Part shown: positions 45,090 to 53,710 of the stretch, piece by piece
Layout of the letters: every line of letters begins with the position of its first letter
How positions within the stretch are numbered: position 1 is the stretch's first letter
Source of the DNA: Alteromonas sp047556435
Lineage (GTDB): Bacteria > Pseudomonadota > Gammaproteobacteria > Enterobacterales > Alteromonadaceae
DNA length: 64,000 bases
Assembly: GCF_047556435.1 (NCBI RefSeq)
Contig: NZ_CP180210.1
Location: forward strand, 1,984,001-2,048,000
Direction: 5' to 3'
Notes under the pieces: generated by a model
What the model was told of the DNA's origin: nothing
Databases searched by the model: none
What the model saw: only the letters and a program-made list of their open reading frames with translations
Translations under genes and position numbers: made by a program

Positions 45090-45698
45090 CTACGACGACA
45101 CTGTGGTTGTTGGTACACGCCGCGACAACCCTAACATTAACAAAAATATCAGGACGCCACTTATCGCTCCGTAAAGGTGGGCATCGACTGCTACGGTTGC
45201 ATTTATCAAAGCCGCTACATCATCACTGCTGCCGGTATATTGTTCATAACCCAGTTTTACGGCCACACCAATCAGCAACAGCCATCCCGAACGTAGCCCT
45301 TTTCGAATATCCATACACGCCCCCCAGACAAAAACGCCATGAAGCGCCCCGGATAAGCCTGCATACCAGATTAAGTCAGGTGACATGATATACATGCCTG
45401 CACTGGTGCCAAAACAGCACCAGATAAAAACTTTCAGGAAACGACTTATGCGATAATGCTCGCCGTGGAGCAACCACAACAGCGCCAGTCCTGCCAGATT
45501 CAGAAGTAGGTGATAACCGTTGGTATGGACCAGGTTGCCGGTAATAATACGCCAAGTTTCCATGCCTTCAATTGCGTAGCGGTCGTATGCCAGCCATTGG
45601 CCAGAAGCCGGTTCAGCATAGAAGGCAATAATCACCAGGGTGGCAACGAGCAGTGGTCCAACACTAAACTGTGGCGAGAGTGGCAGAGAAATCATCAT
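45090..45698 (-). CDS. Rhombosortase (GlyGly-CTERM processing rhomboid protease)
   Basis: A 202-residue membrane protease of the rhomboid superfamily. The catalytic Ser116 is in GLSGALHG and His174 in DAHLYGAISG. The N-terminal half ETWRIITGNLVHTNGYHLLLNLAGL is the family signature. The GLSG (not GASG) motif and short length point to rhombosortase, which cleaves the C-terminal GlyGly-CTERM sorting signal of secreted proteins. No protein in this window ends in such a signal. It has six predicted membrane helices. Confidence 0.85.
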   Translation of the reverse strand: MMISLPLSPQFSVGPLLVATLVIIAFYAEPASGQWLAYDRYAIEGMETWRIITGNLVHTNGYHLLLNLAGLALLWLLHGEHYRISRFLKVFIWCCFGTSAGMYIMSPDLIWYAGLSGALHGVFVWGACMDIRKGLRSGWLLLIGVAVKLGYEQYTGSSDDVAALINATVAVDAHLYGAISGVLIFLLMLGLSRRVPTTTVSS

Positions 45699-45802
45699 TG
45701 ATAGTTATTTCAGGTATTGCATTTTGGTCGCTATCATACAGAAAATTATCGTAATTTGCTGAAATTCAGTATTTAGATGAGCGCTATGCTCAGGAGGACA
45801 TT

Positions 45803-46567
45803 ATGGAGCTGATTCAAACTCACCAGAGTGATGGTGTACTCACCATCGTGATTGATCGCGCTGATAAGAAAAATGCGCTGACACGCGATATGTATCAGAG
45901 TATGGCGGATGCCATTCGCAGTGTAAAAGACGAACCCAGTATCAAAGTTATACGAATTCGTGGTGAAGGTAGCTGTTTTACGGCGGGGAATGATATCAGT
46001 GACTTTGCAAACCGTCAGGATGGTGAGCATGTAGGTGAAACTGCGGCATTTATGACCGCGCTTGCAGATACGCCCAAAGTGGTGGTGGCAGAAGTCCACG
46101 GTCTGGCCGTAGGGATTGGCACCACGCTATTATTACATTGTGATTTTGTTTACTGCGCCACGAATACCCGATTTGTCTTACCGTTCATTAATCTGGGGCT
46201 TGTGCCTGAGTATGCATCCAGTTATCTTCTTCCCCGGCTGGCCGGCCATCGCAAAGCTGCAGAGTGGCTGATGCTGGGAGACCCTTTTGGGGCTGACGAA
46301 GCCTGCCATTTTGGGCTGGTAACCCAAGTCGTTGAACCTGATGCGTTGACGAGTACCGTGAACGATGTCTGCGCAAAGCTGGTTGGTAAACCCGCATTTT
46401 CTTTGGTACAAACCAAATACCTTCTGAAGAATGACGCTGACGATATTCAACAGCAAATGAACGAAGAACTCGACGTATTCATTGAAGCGATGGGTACAGA
46501 AGCCGCACGGGAAGCTTTTGATGCATTTTTGAAAAAGCGCCCGATCAATCCTGAGAAATTCAAATAA
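45803..46567 (+). CDS. Enoyl-CoA hydratase/isomerase family protein
   Basis: A 254-residue crotonase-fold protein. The oxyanion-hole elements are GEGSCFTAGNDISDF (about 54-68) and VHGLAVGIGTTLLLHCDFVYC (about 99-119). The first catalytic Glu position of classical hydratases, usually in the segment after GGC.L, is not clearly kept: FINLGLVPEYASSYLLPRLAGHRKAAEWLMLG has Glu in VPE only. So isomerase, hydratase or other crotonase activity remains open. It precedes gamma-glutamyltranspeptidase by nine bases and may be co-transcribed. Confidence 0.9.
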   Translation: MELIQTHQSDGVLTIVIDRADKKNALTRDMYQSMADAIRSVKDEPSIKVIRIRGEGSCFTAGNDISDFANRQDGEHVGETAAFMTALADTPKVVVAEVHGLAVGIGTTLLLHCDFVYCATNTRFVLPFINLGLVPEYASSYLLPRLAGHRKAAEWLMLGDPFGADEACHFGLVTQVVEPDALTSTVNDVCAKLVGKPAFSLVQTKYLLKNDADDIQQQMNEELDVFIEAMGTEAAREAFDAFLKKRPINPEKFK

Positions 46568-46576
46568 CGGAATACT

Positions 46577-48343
46577 ATGATTTTACACTGGTTAACTACG
46601 ACCTCCAGACGAGCGGCAAGCGTATTTGTAGCCGCAACCCTACTCACTGTCTCTGTGGATGTGTACGCTGAGCGGGAGGATCGTGAACCTGAGGCCGCCA
46701 CCGGCTATATCGATAAAAAGGCGTTTGTGGCAAAGGACTACATGGTGGTTGCAGCCAACCCCTATGCGTCGTGGGCCGGCCGTAATGTTATTGAAAAAGG
46801 CGGTAGTGCAATAGATGCCGCCATTGCGGTGCAGGCCATGCTGACCCTTGTTGAGCCGCAGTCTTCCGGCATTGGTGGCGGTGCATTTATTCTTTATTGG
46901 GATAATGAAAACAAAGTCCTGCATACTTATGACGGCAGGGAGATGGCACCGGCAGCAGTCAATTCCCATTGGTTTATGGACGGTACCAAAACCATGAAAT
47001 GGCTGGATGCTGTGGTCGGCGGTAAATCTGTCGGGGTTCCGGGGGCGCTGAAAGCGCTTGAAATGGCACATCAGGATTTTGGTAAACGCCCCTGGCAAAG
47101 CCTGTTTGAAGATACAATCGACACCGCAACGAACGGTTTCAAAGTGTCACCGCGACTGGCAAAGCTGGTGGCGCTCGATTATCACCCAGGCCTTAAGACA
47201 TTCAGTGGCAGCGCATCGTATTTTTTTCCTGCTGGCATGCCCCTCAAAGAAGGCAGCAATAAGAAAAATCTGCCGCTGGCAAAAACGTTAACCGGCATCG
47301 CCAAAAATGGCAGTGACTATCTCTATAAAGGTCCATTGGCCGAAAAGATTGCAAAAACTGTCAACGAGGCTGAAATTAATCCTGGACAGATGACCGCTGA
47401 AGATTTTGCCAATTATAAAGCGATAAAACGTGAAGCGGTCTGTGGAGATTACCGCGATAAAAAGGTATGCGGGATGGCGCCTCCCAGTTCAGGCGGGATC
47501 AACGTATATCAAATCCTGAAATTGCTGGAAAAATTTGAATTGGCTTCGTTATCACCCGATTCCGCGGAGTTTGCACACCTTTTCACACAGGCTAGTGCAT
47601 TAACCTATGCTGACAGAGAAAAATATATTGCTGACAGCGACTTTACGAATCTGCCTTACGGTGCGCTAATTAATGCTGCCTACCTTTCCCGCCGCAGCGA
47701 ACATGTTGGACTTGATAAGCCATGGCACCGTGCGAAAGCCGGCCAACCATATAAAGAGGCTCAAATAAGTGCGGGCGCGTCATATGAATTACCGAACACA
47801 TCTCATGTATCGATTGTCGATAAAAAGGGTAACGCCATTTCCATGACAACAAGTATCGAATTTATGTTCGGTTCAGGGCTGATGGTAGATGGCTTTTTGT
47901 TGAATAATCAACTGACAGATTTTTCATTTTCACCCACACAGGGCCGTTATCCGGTTCCCAATCGTGTAGAGCCGCATAAGCGTCCTCGCTCAGCCATGAG
48001 CCCAGCGATGGTGTTTAACGAAAACGGCGAGTTAGAGCTGGTGGTGGGGTCTCCCGGCGGCAGTCGTATCATCAGCTATGTGGCGCAGACAATCATTGGT
48101 GTTATCGATTTTGGGCTAAATATTCAGCAAGCGATTAATTTGCCAAAAATCACTAACCGCAATGACTATACGGCGCTGGAAAAAGGCACACCACTTGAGG
48201 CACTGGAGGCACCTTTAGAGAAGCTGGGGCACGCTGTGAAAATTATTGATCTTAACAGCGGACTTCACGGCATTGAAATTCGTGATGGTAAGCTTATCGG
48301 TGGTGCAGACCCTCGGCGCGAGGGCGTAGCGGTAGGCCGTTAA
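46577..48343 (+). CDS. ggt: Gamma-glutamyltranspeptidase
   Basis: A 588-residue exported Ntn-hydrolase that removes or transfers the gamma-glutamyl group of glutathione and similar compounds. The signal peptide ends near VDVYA. The self-cleavage site is Asn407-Thr408 in ELPNTSHVSI; Thr408 becomes the N-terminal nucleophile of the small subunit. Other motifs are GGSAIDAAIAVQAMLTLVEPQSSGIGGGAF, APPSSGGINVYQILKLLE, PRSAMSPAMVF and VVGSPGGSRIISYV. The SGIGGG segment is typical of the large subunit. It is linked in function to the 5-oxoprolinase genes at 4422-6815. Confidence 0.93.
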   Translation: MILHWLTTTSRRAASVFVAATLLTVSVDVYAEREDREPEAATGYIDKKAFVAKDYMVVAANPYASWAGRNVIEKGGSAIDAAIAVQAMLTLVEPQSSGIGGGAFILYWDNENKVLHTYDGREMAPAAVNSHWFMDGTKTMKWLDAVVGGKSVGVPGALKALEMAHQDFGKRPWQSLFEDTIDTATNGFKVSPRLAKLVALDYHPGLKTFSGSASYFFPAGMPLKEGSNKKNLPLAKTLTGIAKNGSDYLYKGPLAEKIAKTVNEAEINPGQMTAEDFANYKAIKREAVCGDYRDKKVCGMAPPSSGGINVYQILKLLEKFELASLSPDSAEFAHLFTQASALTYADREKYIADSDFTNLPYGALINAAYLSRRSEHVGLDKPWHRAKAGQPYKEAQISAGASYELPNTSHVSIVDKKGNAISMTTSIEFMFGSGLMVDGFLLNNQLTDFSFSPTQGRYPVPNRVEPHKRPRSAMSPAMVFNENGELELVVGSPGGSRIISYVAQTIIGVIDFGLNIQQAINLPKITNRNDYTALEKGTPLEALEAPLEKLGHAVKIIDLNSGLHGIEIRDGKLIGGADPRREGVAVGR

Positions 48344-48808
48344 TCAAAGAAAATGGTCAGGGTGGATCTTTGCGACTTTCCAGTCGCCGTTCATCCTGAC
48401 CAGATCGATCTGTCTCAAGTCCTCGATTTTATCATCGTTATACTGACCACTGAAAAATAAGGTGATCGTAGCTTTTTCCGCAAACTCAGACCGGCCGACT
48501 CTGTCGCCGCCTTCCGGTGTTATGGTGACAGAGTCATACTTCAGATTCAGCAAATGGCGCTGGACGTTTCGGTTAGTGTGATATTTTCTTAAGATACGTG
48601 CCATTTTCGGGGTACTTAATGACACCGCTACGTCAATATTAGGCTCAAGATAGATACTGCGCATGAACCGCACAGCTGCGAATTCCGGTGTATTGTCGTC
48701 CAGCATCCCGTAGCGTCCGATACCTTCTTCCTTCTTGGAACATCCGCTAAGGATAAGGAAAGCCAGGGTAAATAAACCTAACAGGGAGGCGGACTTCTTA
48801 ATACGCAT
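48344..48808 (-). CDS. Small lipoprotein of unknown function
   Basis: A 154-residue protein starting at the ATG at 48808 (MRIKKSASLLGLF), which gives a clean signal peptide and lipobox (LILSGC); longer frames upstream place it internally. The mature part has a helix (FAAVRFMRSIYLEPNIDVAVSLSTPKMARILRKYH) and then strands ending DLVRMNGDWKVAKIHPDHFL. This arrangement is like the NTF2-fold DUF4878 type of lipoprotein, but I cannot assign a family. Its stop codon abuts the convergent ggt gene. It is possibly co-transcribed with nothing else. Confidence 0.78.
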   Translation of the reverse strand: MRIKKSASLLGLFTLAFLILSGCSKKEEGIGRYGMLDDNTPEFAAVRFMRSIYLEPNIDVAVSLSTPKMARILRKYHTNRNVQRHLLNLKYDSVTITPEGGDRVGRSEFAEKATITLFFSGQYNDDKIEDLRQIDLVRMNGDWKVAKIHPDHFL

Positions 48809-48882
48809 GCGTTTTCTCGGATAGAAAGTGGAGTAACAACACTGTTTAGTATGCACGTAAGTTAGCAAAAGCGGATACAAAA

Positions 48883-48908
48883 AAAAAGCGAGGTGACCCT
48901 CGCTTTTT
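48883..48908 (-). terminator. Terminator of cysK
   Basis: Stem AAAAAGCGAGG / CCTCGCTTTTT with a four-base loop and a T run on the minus strand, 59 bases after the cysK stop codon. Confidence 0.85.
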
Positions 48909-48966
48909 GCTGTATAGCGTAATTACCTGGCCTTACGACCAGGCTATGAACATAATGAGATTTTGC

Positions 48967-49932
48967 TTACTGCACTTCTTCTGAGTCGGAGAATGCGCCT
49001 GCGAACAGCGGGCTGGACAAGTAACGCTCGGTGGCACTGGCAAGAAGCACAACCACGATCTTATCTTTGTTTTCAGGGCGTTCAGCATAACGTTTGGCCG
49101 CGACAACTGCTGCACCAGATGAAATCCCCGCGAGGATACCTTCTTCTTTCATCAGTCGATGAGCCATTTCCATGCATTCTTCATTGCTGACCTGTTCCAC
49201 TTCGTCAACGATATCCAAATCCAGGTTGCCAGGAATGAAGCCTGCGCCAATACCCTGAATTTTATGTGGTCCGGGTGTCAGCTCTTCACCATTTTTGGCC
49301 TGCGTGATAACAGGAGAGTCGGTAGGTTCAACGGCTACAGACGTAATGGCCTTACCCTGTGTTTTTTTGATGTAACGGCTGACGCCAGTTATAGTACCGC
49401 CGGTACCAACGCCTGCTACAAACGCATCAATTTTGCCATCAGTTTGTTCCCAGATTTCCGGACCAGTGGTTTTCTCATGAATTTCCGGGTTGGCCGGGTT
49501 GTCGAATTGCTGCAGAAGTACGTATTTTTCCGGATCAGAATCTACGATTTCCTGCGCTGCGGCTACAGCGCCTTTCATGCCCTTAGGTGCTTCGGTAAGA
49601 ACCAGGTTTGCGCCCAGTGCTTTTAACAGCTTGCGACGCTCAAGGCTCATACTGCTTGGCATGGTCAGAGTTAGCTTATAACCACGTGATGCAGCAACGA
49701 AAGCCAGGGCAATTCCGGTGTTTCCGCTGGTAGGCTCTACAATCTCTTTCCCTTCGGTGAGTACGCCGCGCTTTTCCGCATCCCAGATCATGTTTGCGCC
49801 GATGCGGCATTTTACGCTAAAGCTGGGATTCCGTGATTCCATCTTGGCGTACACGTTACCCGATGTTACGCGATTCAGCTTAACCAGAGGGGTGCGTCCG
49901 ATAGAAAGTGAATTGTCGTCAAATACTTGCAT
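48967..49932 (-). CDS. cysK: Cysteine synthase A (O-acetylserine sulfhydrylase)
   Basis: A 321-residue PLP enzyme making cysteine from O-acetylserine and sulfide. The start is the ATG at 49932 (MQVFDDNSLSIGRTPLVKLNRV), with AAGGA six bases upstream; an in-frame ATG at 49962 adds ten residues with no homologous content. The PLP-Lys is Lys41 in NPSFSVKCRIG. EPTSGNTGIALAFVAASRGYK and GVGTGGTITGVSRYIK are the substrate and phosphate loops. The SVKCR context favours CysK over CysM. A 478-base non-coding region precedes it. Confidence 0.94.
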   Translation of the reverse strand: MQVFDDNSLSIGRTPLVKLNRVTSGNVYAKMESRNPSFSVKCRIGANMIWDAEKRGVLTEGKEIVEPTSGNTGIALAFVAASRGYKLTLTMPSSMSLERRKLLKALGANLVLTEAPKGMKGAVAAAQEIVDSDPEKYVLLQQFDNPANPEIHEKTTGPEIWEQTDGKIDAFVAGVGTGGTITGVSRYIKKTQGKAITSVAVEPTDSPVITQAKNGEELTPGPHKIQGIGAGFIPGNLDLDIVDEVEQVSNEECMEMAHRLMKEEGILAGISSGAAVVAAKRYAERPENKDKIVVVLLASATERYLSSPLFAGAFSDSEEVQ

Positions 49933-49983
49933 GTTAGATCCTTGTCGTTGCGTTTTACCCACATGTTATAGGCCATTATGGCA

Positions 49984-50010
49984 GGTTATAATAGATACGG
50001 ATTCATAACC
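49984..50010. promoter_or_regulatory. Inverted repeat upstream of cysK
   Basis: GGTTAT (49984-49989) and ATAACC (50005-50010), 15 bases apart, in the promoter region of cysK. LysR-type regulators such as CysB bind imperfect repeats of this size, so it is a candidate operator. A second hairpin-like pair GGGGTA / TACCCC lies at 50017-50036. Confidence 0.35.
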
Positions 50011-50233
50011 TTTATTGGGGTATTTTTCTTTACCCCTATATCATTGGCATCAAAAGCAAAAATGCAAAGTGCTTTTTCGCTATATGATATGGTTATTTTT
50101 TTCATGAAACAGCCTGAGGCTGTGTAGCGATGTTGATATTGTGTGCAGCAGGCAAGCTTGCACGTAATACAGGCTGGGTGATAGCGGCTGTGCAGTTACT
50201 CCCACCTGTGCAGTTGCCACCGCAGTTGGTGTT

Positions 50234-50252
50234 GCTACAGTAATACTGTAGC
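50234..50252. promoter_or_regulatory. Inverted repeat in the cysK-MoxR intergenic region
   Basis: GCTACAG-TAATA-CTGTAGC: perfect seven-base arms. It lies 159 bases upstream of the MoxR-type gene, in the 478-base gap 49933-50410 that holds no gene I can support. Candidate operator; not a LexA box, since the CTG/CAG order is reversed. Confidence 0.4.
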
Positions 50253-50410
50253 GCAAAGAGACAGCGACATGTGGTCACTTTTTAGGGGAGGGTAATGCCC
50301 ACCTCAGTGCTTTTAAGAAAGTGGGGGAGACCGCTTCCTGGTGTGATCCGGTGGCAATATCAACAACGTGATTCAGTCTTGTGTACAGCAACTTTTCTTA
50401 AGGAACTTCC

Positions 50411-51247
50411 ATGGCGTTTACCGGAACTTCAGATTACATCGCGACCAAAGAACTTCAATTGGCCGTTAATGCGGCAATAACGCTGGAGCGACCATTGCTG
50501 ATAAAAGGGGAGCCGGGTACCGGTAAGACAATGCTTGCCGAAGAACTGGCGAAAAGCCTTGATGCGCCCCTTATCCAGTGGCACATCAAATCTACAACAA
50601 AAGCGCAGCAAGGGCTGTACGAATACGATGCGGTTTCGCGCTTGCGGGATTCTCAGCTTGGTGATGATCGCGTTCACGATATAGGTAATTATATTGTTAA
50701 AGGGAAACTTTGGCAGGCGTTTGAATCGGAACAGCGTCCGGTGCTTCTTATTGATGAGATAGATAAAGCGGATATCGAGTTTCCAAATGACTTGCTGCTC
50801 GAACTCGATAAAATGGAGTTTTTTGTTTACGAGACGCAAAAACGGGTGGTAGCGAAACAGCGCCCGATCGTGATTATCACATCTAATAATGAAAAAGAAC
50901 TGCCGGATGCTTTTCTTCGCCGGTGTTTCTTTCATTACATTAACTTCCCGACACCCGATGAGATGCGACAGATTGTCGATGTGCATTTCCCTGGCCTGAA
51001 AAAGCAGTTGCTCGATGAAGCGATGTCTTCCTTTTTTGAGTTACGAGATGTACCCGGACTTAAGAAAAAGCCTTCAACTTCTGAACTAATAGATTGGTTA
51101 AAATTGCTTGTCGCTGAAGATATCCCACCAGAGGCGCTGCATAACAAAGACGGGAAGACTACGATTCCACCACTTTACGGTGCACTGTTAAAAAACGAGC
51201 AGGATATTCACCTGTTTGAGAAACTGGTCTTTATGGCACGCCGCTAA
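50411..51247 (+). CDS. MoxR-family AAA+ ATPase (CoxD-like)
   Basis: A 278-residue AAA+ ATPase. Walker A GEPGTGKT is at 33-40, Walker B LLIDEID at 112-118, sensor 1 IITSNNEKELPDAFLRRC near 155-172. MoxR proteins act as chaperones with a partner VWA protein, which here is the next gene (sharing one base, TAATG). The closest described relatives are CoxD/CoxE of CO dehydrogenase maturation, where they help build the molybdenum-copper site. XdhC and a MocA-like gene downstream support the same type of role. Confidence 0.92.
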   Translation: MAFTGTSDYIATKELQLAVNAAITLERPLLIKGEPGTGKTMLAEELAKSLDAPLIQWHIKSTTKAQQGLYEYDAVSRLRDSQLGDDRVHDIGNYIVKGKLWQAFESEQRPVLLIDEIDKADIEFPNDLLLELDKMEFFVYETQKRVVAKQRPIVIITSNNEKELPDAFLRRCFFHYINFPTPDEMRQIVDVHFPGLKKQLLDEAMSSFFELRDVPGLKKKPSTSELIDWLKLLVAEDIPPEALHNKDGKTTIPPLYGALLKNEQDIHLFEKLVFMARR

Positions 51248-52428
51248 TGCTCATCGATTTTTTCTTCACATTACGCAAATACCGCCTGAAGACGAGTCTT
51301 CGCGAGCTTCTCGATTTGCTTAATGCCATGAAAAATCACGTGGTGTGGGCTGACACGGAGGCATTTTATTACCTGTCCCGCACCATTCTGGTTAAGGATG
51401 AAAGCCAGTTCGATAAATTCGACAGGGCCTTTGCTGACTATTTCGAGGGCGTGGAAGCTATCGATTTGTTTGGCAAAGACATACCGGAAGAGTGGCTGCG
51501 TAAACAGATAGAGAAAACCTTAAGCGACGAAGAGAAAGCTCAGCTTCAGTCTATGGGAGGGCTGGAGCAGCTTATGGATACATTACGTAAGCGACTTGAA
51601 GAGCAGCAAAAGCGCCACCAGGGCGGAAACAAATGGGTAGGCACCGGCGGCACTTCGCCTTTTGGTGCATATGGCGACAATCCGGAAGGTGTCCGTATTG
51701 GACAGGACGGTAACCGCAGATTTTCTGCGGTAAAGGTGTGGGATAAACGTGAGTTTAAAAACCTGTCCAGCGACGTAGAGCTAGGCACCCGCAATATTAA
51801 AATGGCGCTGCGTAAACTCAGGAAGTTTGCCAGAACCGGTGCCAGCGAAGAGCTGGATATCTCCAGAACTATAGGCGAGACCGCAAAAAAAGGGGGCATG
51901 CTGGACATCCATATGTCCCCCGAGCGTCATAATGCGGTGAAAGTACTGATGTTTTTTGATGTCGGCGGGTCGATGGATCCCTATGTGAAATCCACTCAGG
52001 AATTGTTCTCAGCGGTGCACAGCGAATTTAAATACCTGGAATACTTTTACTTTCACAATTGTGTCTACGAAGAGGTCTGGAAAGACAACCATCGCCGCGA
52101 TCGCGAACGTATATCAGTGTGGGATATCATTCATCGCTATGGGCCGGATTATAAGGTTATTTTTGTGGGAGATGCGACCATGGGTCCTTACGAGATTACT
52201 TATCCGGGAGGCAGCGTAGAGCACTGGAATGAGGAACCCGGCAGTGTCTGGTTGCAACGACTCACTAATCACTTTACTAAAGCGATATGGCTAAATCCGC
52301 AGCCTCAGCAATACTGGCCTTATTACGCCTCAATCGCAGTTTTGCGTGAACTGATGCAAGAAAGAATGTTCCCACTGACTCTCGAAGGTCTGACAGATGG
52401 AATCAAAACGCTAAGTCAGTCGCGGTAG
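51247..52428 (+). CDS. CoxE-like VWA-domain protein
   Basis: A 393-residue cytosolic von Willebrand A protein. The N-terminal CoxE region (MLIDFFFTLRKYRLKTSLRELLDLLNAM) is followed by a Gln/Lys/Glu-rich helix (EQLMDTLRKRLEEQQKRHQGG) and the VWA fold. Its metal site, normally DxSxS, reads DVGGSMD starting at Asp238, so the first Ser is replaced by Gly. The third metal-site Asp may be in FVGDATMGPYE. Partner of the MoxR ATPase upstream. A 70-base gap separates it from the RDD gene. Confidence 0.9.
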   Translation: MLIDFFFTLRKYRLKTSLRELLDLLNAMKNHVVWADTEAFYYLSRTILVKDESQFDKFDRAFADYFEGVEAIDLFGKDIPEEWLRKQIEKTLSDEEKAQLQSMGGLEQLMDTLRKRLEEQQKRHQGGNKWVGTGGTSPFGAYGDNPEGVRIGQDGNRRFSAVKVWDKREFKNLSSDVELGTRNIKMALRKLRKFARTGASEELDISRTIGETAKKGGMLDIHMSPERHNAVKVLMFFDVGGSMDPYVKSTQELFSAVHSEFKYLEYFYFHNCVYEEVWKDNHRRDRERISVWDIIHRYGPDYKVIFVGDATMGPYEITYPGGSVEHWNEEPGSVWLQRLTNHFTKAIWLNPQPQQYWPYYASIAVLRELMQERMFPLTLEGLTDGIKTLSQSR

Positions 52429-52498
52429 TCTGCACGCTGGTCAACCCTCATGAACCACATTAAACTAATGGTCACGATCATGGCACGGAAGATAAATC

Positions 52499-53710
52499 AT
52501 GAATGGCCAGCACGCGTCACCGGTTGAAGAACGGCAACCGCCATCAGGTCGCATACCCGCCGACGGTAATTTTGTAAACACAGCGGGTAATGAAGCATTT
52601 CCGCCACCACCGCTTATGTCAGGTGCAGAAACCCGGGAAATTGTTACACCGTATGCCTTTAAGGTCGCAGATGAACTGTTAGGTCAGCCACTGGCTTCGC
52701 CATGGCGAAGATTGTTTGCGCAAGTTATCGACCTTGCCGCTATTGCCGTATTAAGTACTGCAAATGCGTTTATTCTGGCATTTCTGGTGGCGCTGACTTT
52801 TTTTAAAGCTGGAAATAACCTCGCTCACCGCCCCCGACGTTCCCGCACCCGACGACTTCTTCGCTTCTCCGGAGCTACATTGCTGTTTTCAGTGATCTAC
52901 CTCGCGGTGACAGCTTATAACGATATAGAACGCTATGACACTGAGCATGCCGATACTGGCGGACTGGTAACGCCGTTTCTTGGAGGCATCAATGTCGCAG
53001 CATGGAGCCTATGTGAGGATGATGATTGCAAACGTGAAGTTGCCAGCGAGTTTGGTGAAGCGATGGGTGAAAACCGCGCCTCTGCCGGACAAGTCCAAAA
53101 CGTATTCGAGATACTGGTGTCTCGTAGTGACGAGCAGAGCAACGATGAAGCCATTCTTCGGGAGTTTTACCTGGGGACGTATAACAAGATGATCGAACAG
53201 CAAAAGACGGACGCGTCACCAGCAACGAACTCCGACGTCTCGACCTCTCCCTCAACAGTAACGTTGCCAGATTCAGCTTCCTCGTCTGGACAGTCAGATA
53301 TTATCACTTTTAACGAGACCTCGCCGCCAGCATCCAGGTTCAGCCTGATAGAGATCGTGAAAGGATTGATCGCAGATTTGGGATTAGGTTTTGGCTGGGC
53401 AGCATTGTACTACAGTGTGTTCACTGCCTGGTGGCGCGGCAGCACACCAGGTAAACGTTTAATGGGGATAAGGGTATTGAAACTGGATGGCTCGACACTC
53501 ACGCTTTGGGAGAGTTTTGGGCGTTATGGTGGTTACGGTGCAGGGTTAGCTACCGGACTGCTTGGGTTTGTTCAGGTGTTCTGGGACCCAAACCGTCAGT
53601 CAATACAAGACAAAATCGCGGAAACCCTCGTACTAAGAAAATCTGAAGAACTTAAACGTATAACAGCAAGTAGCCAGTCGTTATCTGGTACGCACGGCGA
53701 GGGAATATGA
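52499..53710 (+). CDS. RDD family membrane protein
   Basis: A 403-residue inner-membrane protein. The split RDD domain begins with ASPWRRLFAQVIDLAAIAVLST (about 67-88) and resumes after a large insert with LGLGFGWAALYYSVFTAWWRGSTPGKRLMGIRVLKLDG (about 295-332). The insert of about 150 residues is soluble and Ser/Thr/Asp-rich. The N-terminal 60 residues are Pro-rich and probably disordered. The RDD family has no single function; sodium/proton exchange was shown for one member. It overlaps xdhC by ATGA, which places it in the same operon as the maturation genes. Confidence 0.88.
   Translation: MNGQHASPVEERQPPSGRIPADGNFVNTAGNEAFPPPPLMSGAETREIVTPYAFKVADELLGQPLASPWRRLFAQVIDLAAIAVLSTANAFILAFLVALTFFKAGNNLAHRPRRSRTRRLLRFSGATLLFSVIYLAVTAYNDIERYDTEHADTGGLVTPFLGGINVAAWSLCEDDDCKREVASEFGEAMGENRASAGQVQNVFEILVSRSDEQSNDEAILREFYLGTYNKMIEQQKTDASPATNSDVSTSPSTVTLPDSASSSGQSDIITFNETSPPASRFSLIEIVKGLIADLGLGFGWAALYYSVFTAWWRGSTPGKRLMGIRVLKLDGSTLTLWESFGRYGGYGAGLATGLLGFVQVFWDPNRQSIQDKIAETLVLRKSEELKRITASSQSLSGTHGEGI

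Noticed and set aside
50130..50243. 37-codon frame with hydrophobic residues in the cysK-MoxR gap
   Set aside because: No Shine-Dalgarno sequence and its repeats look like DNA-level repeats; its end falls in the inverted repeat at 50234-50252.
50429..50986. 185-codon open frame antisense to the MoxR gene, and similar long antisense frames at 32320-32802, 21653-22114, 49159-49626 and 659-1144
   Set aside because: Each lies wholly inside a well-supported gene on the other strand, lacks a ribosome-binding site and shows no domain; they reflect codon bias of the sense gene.
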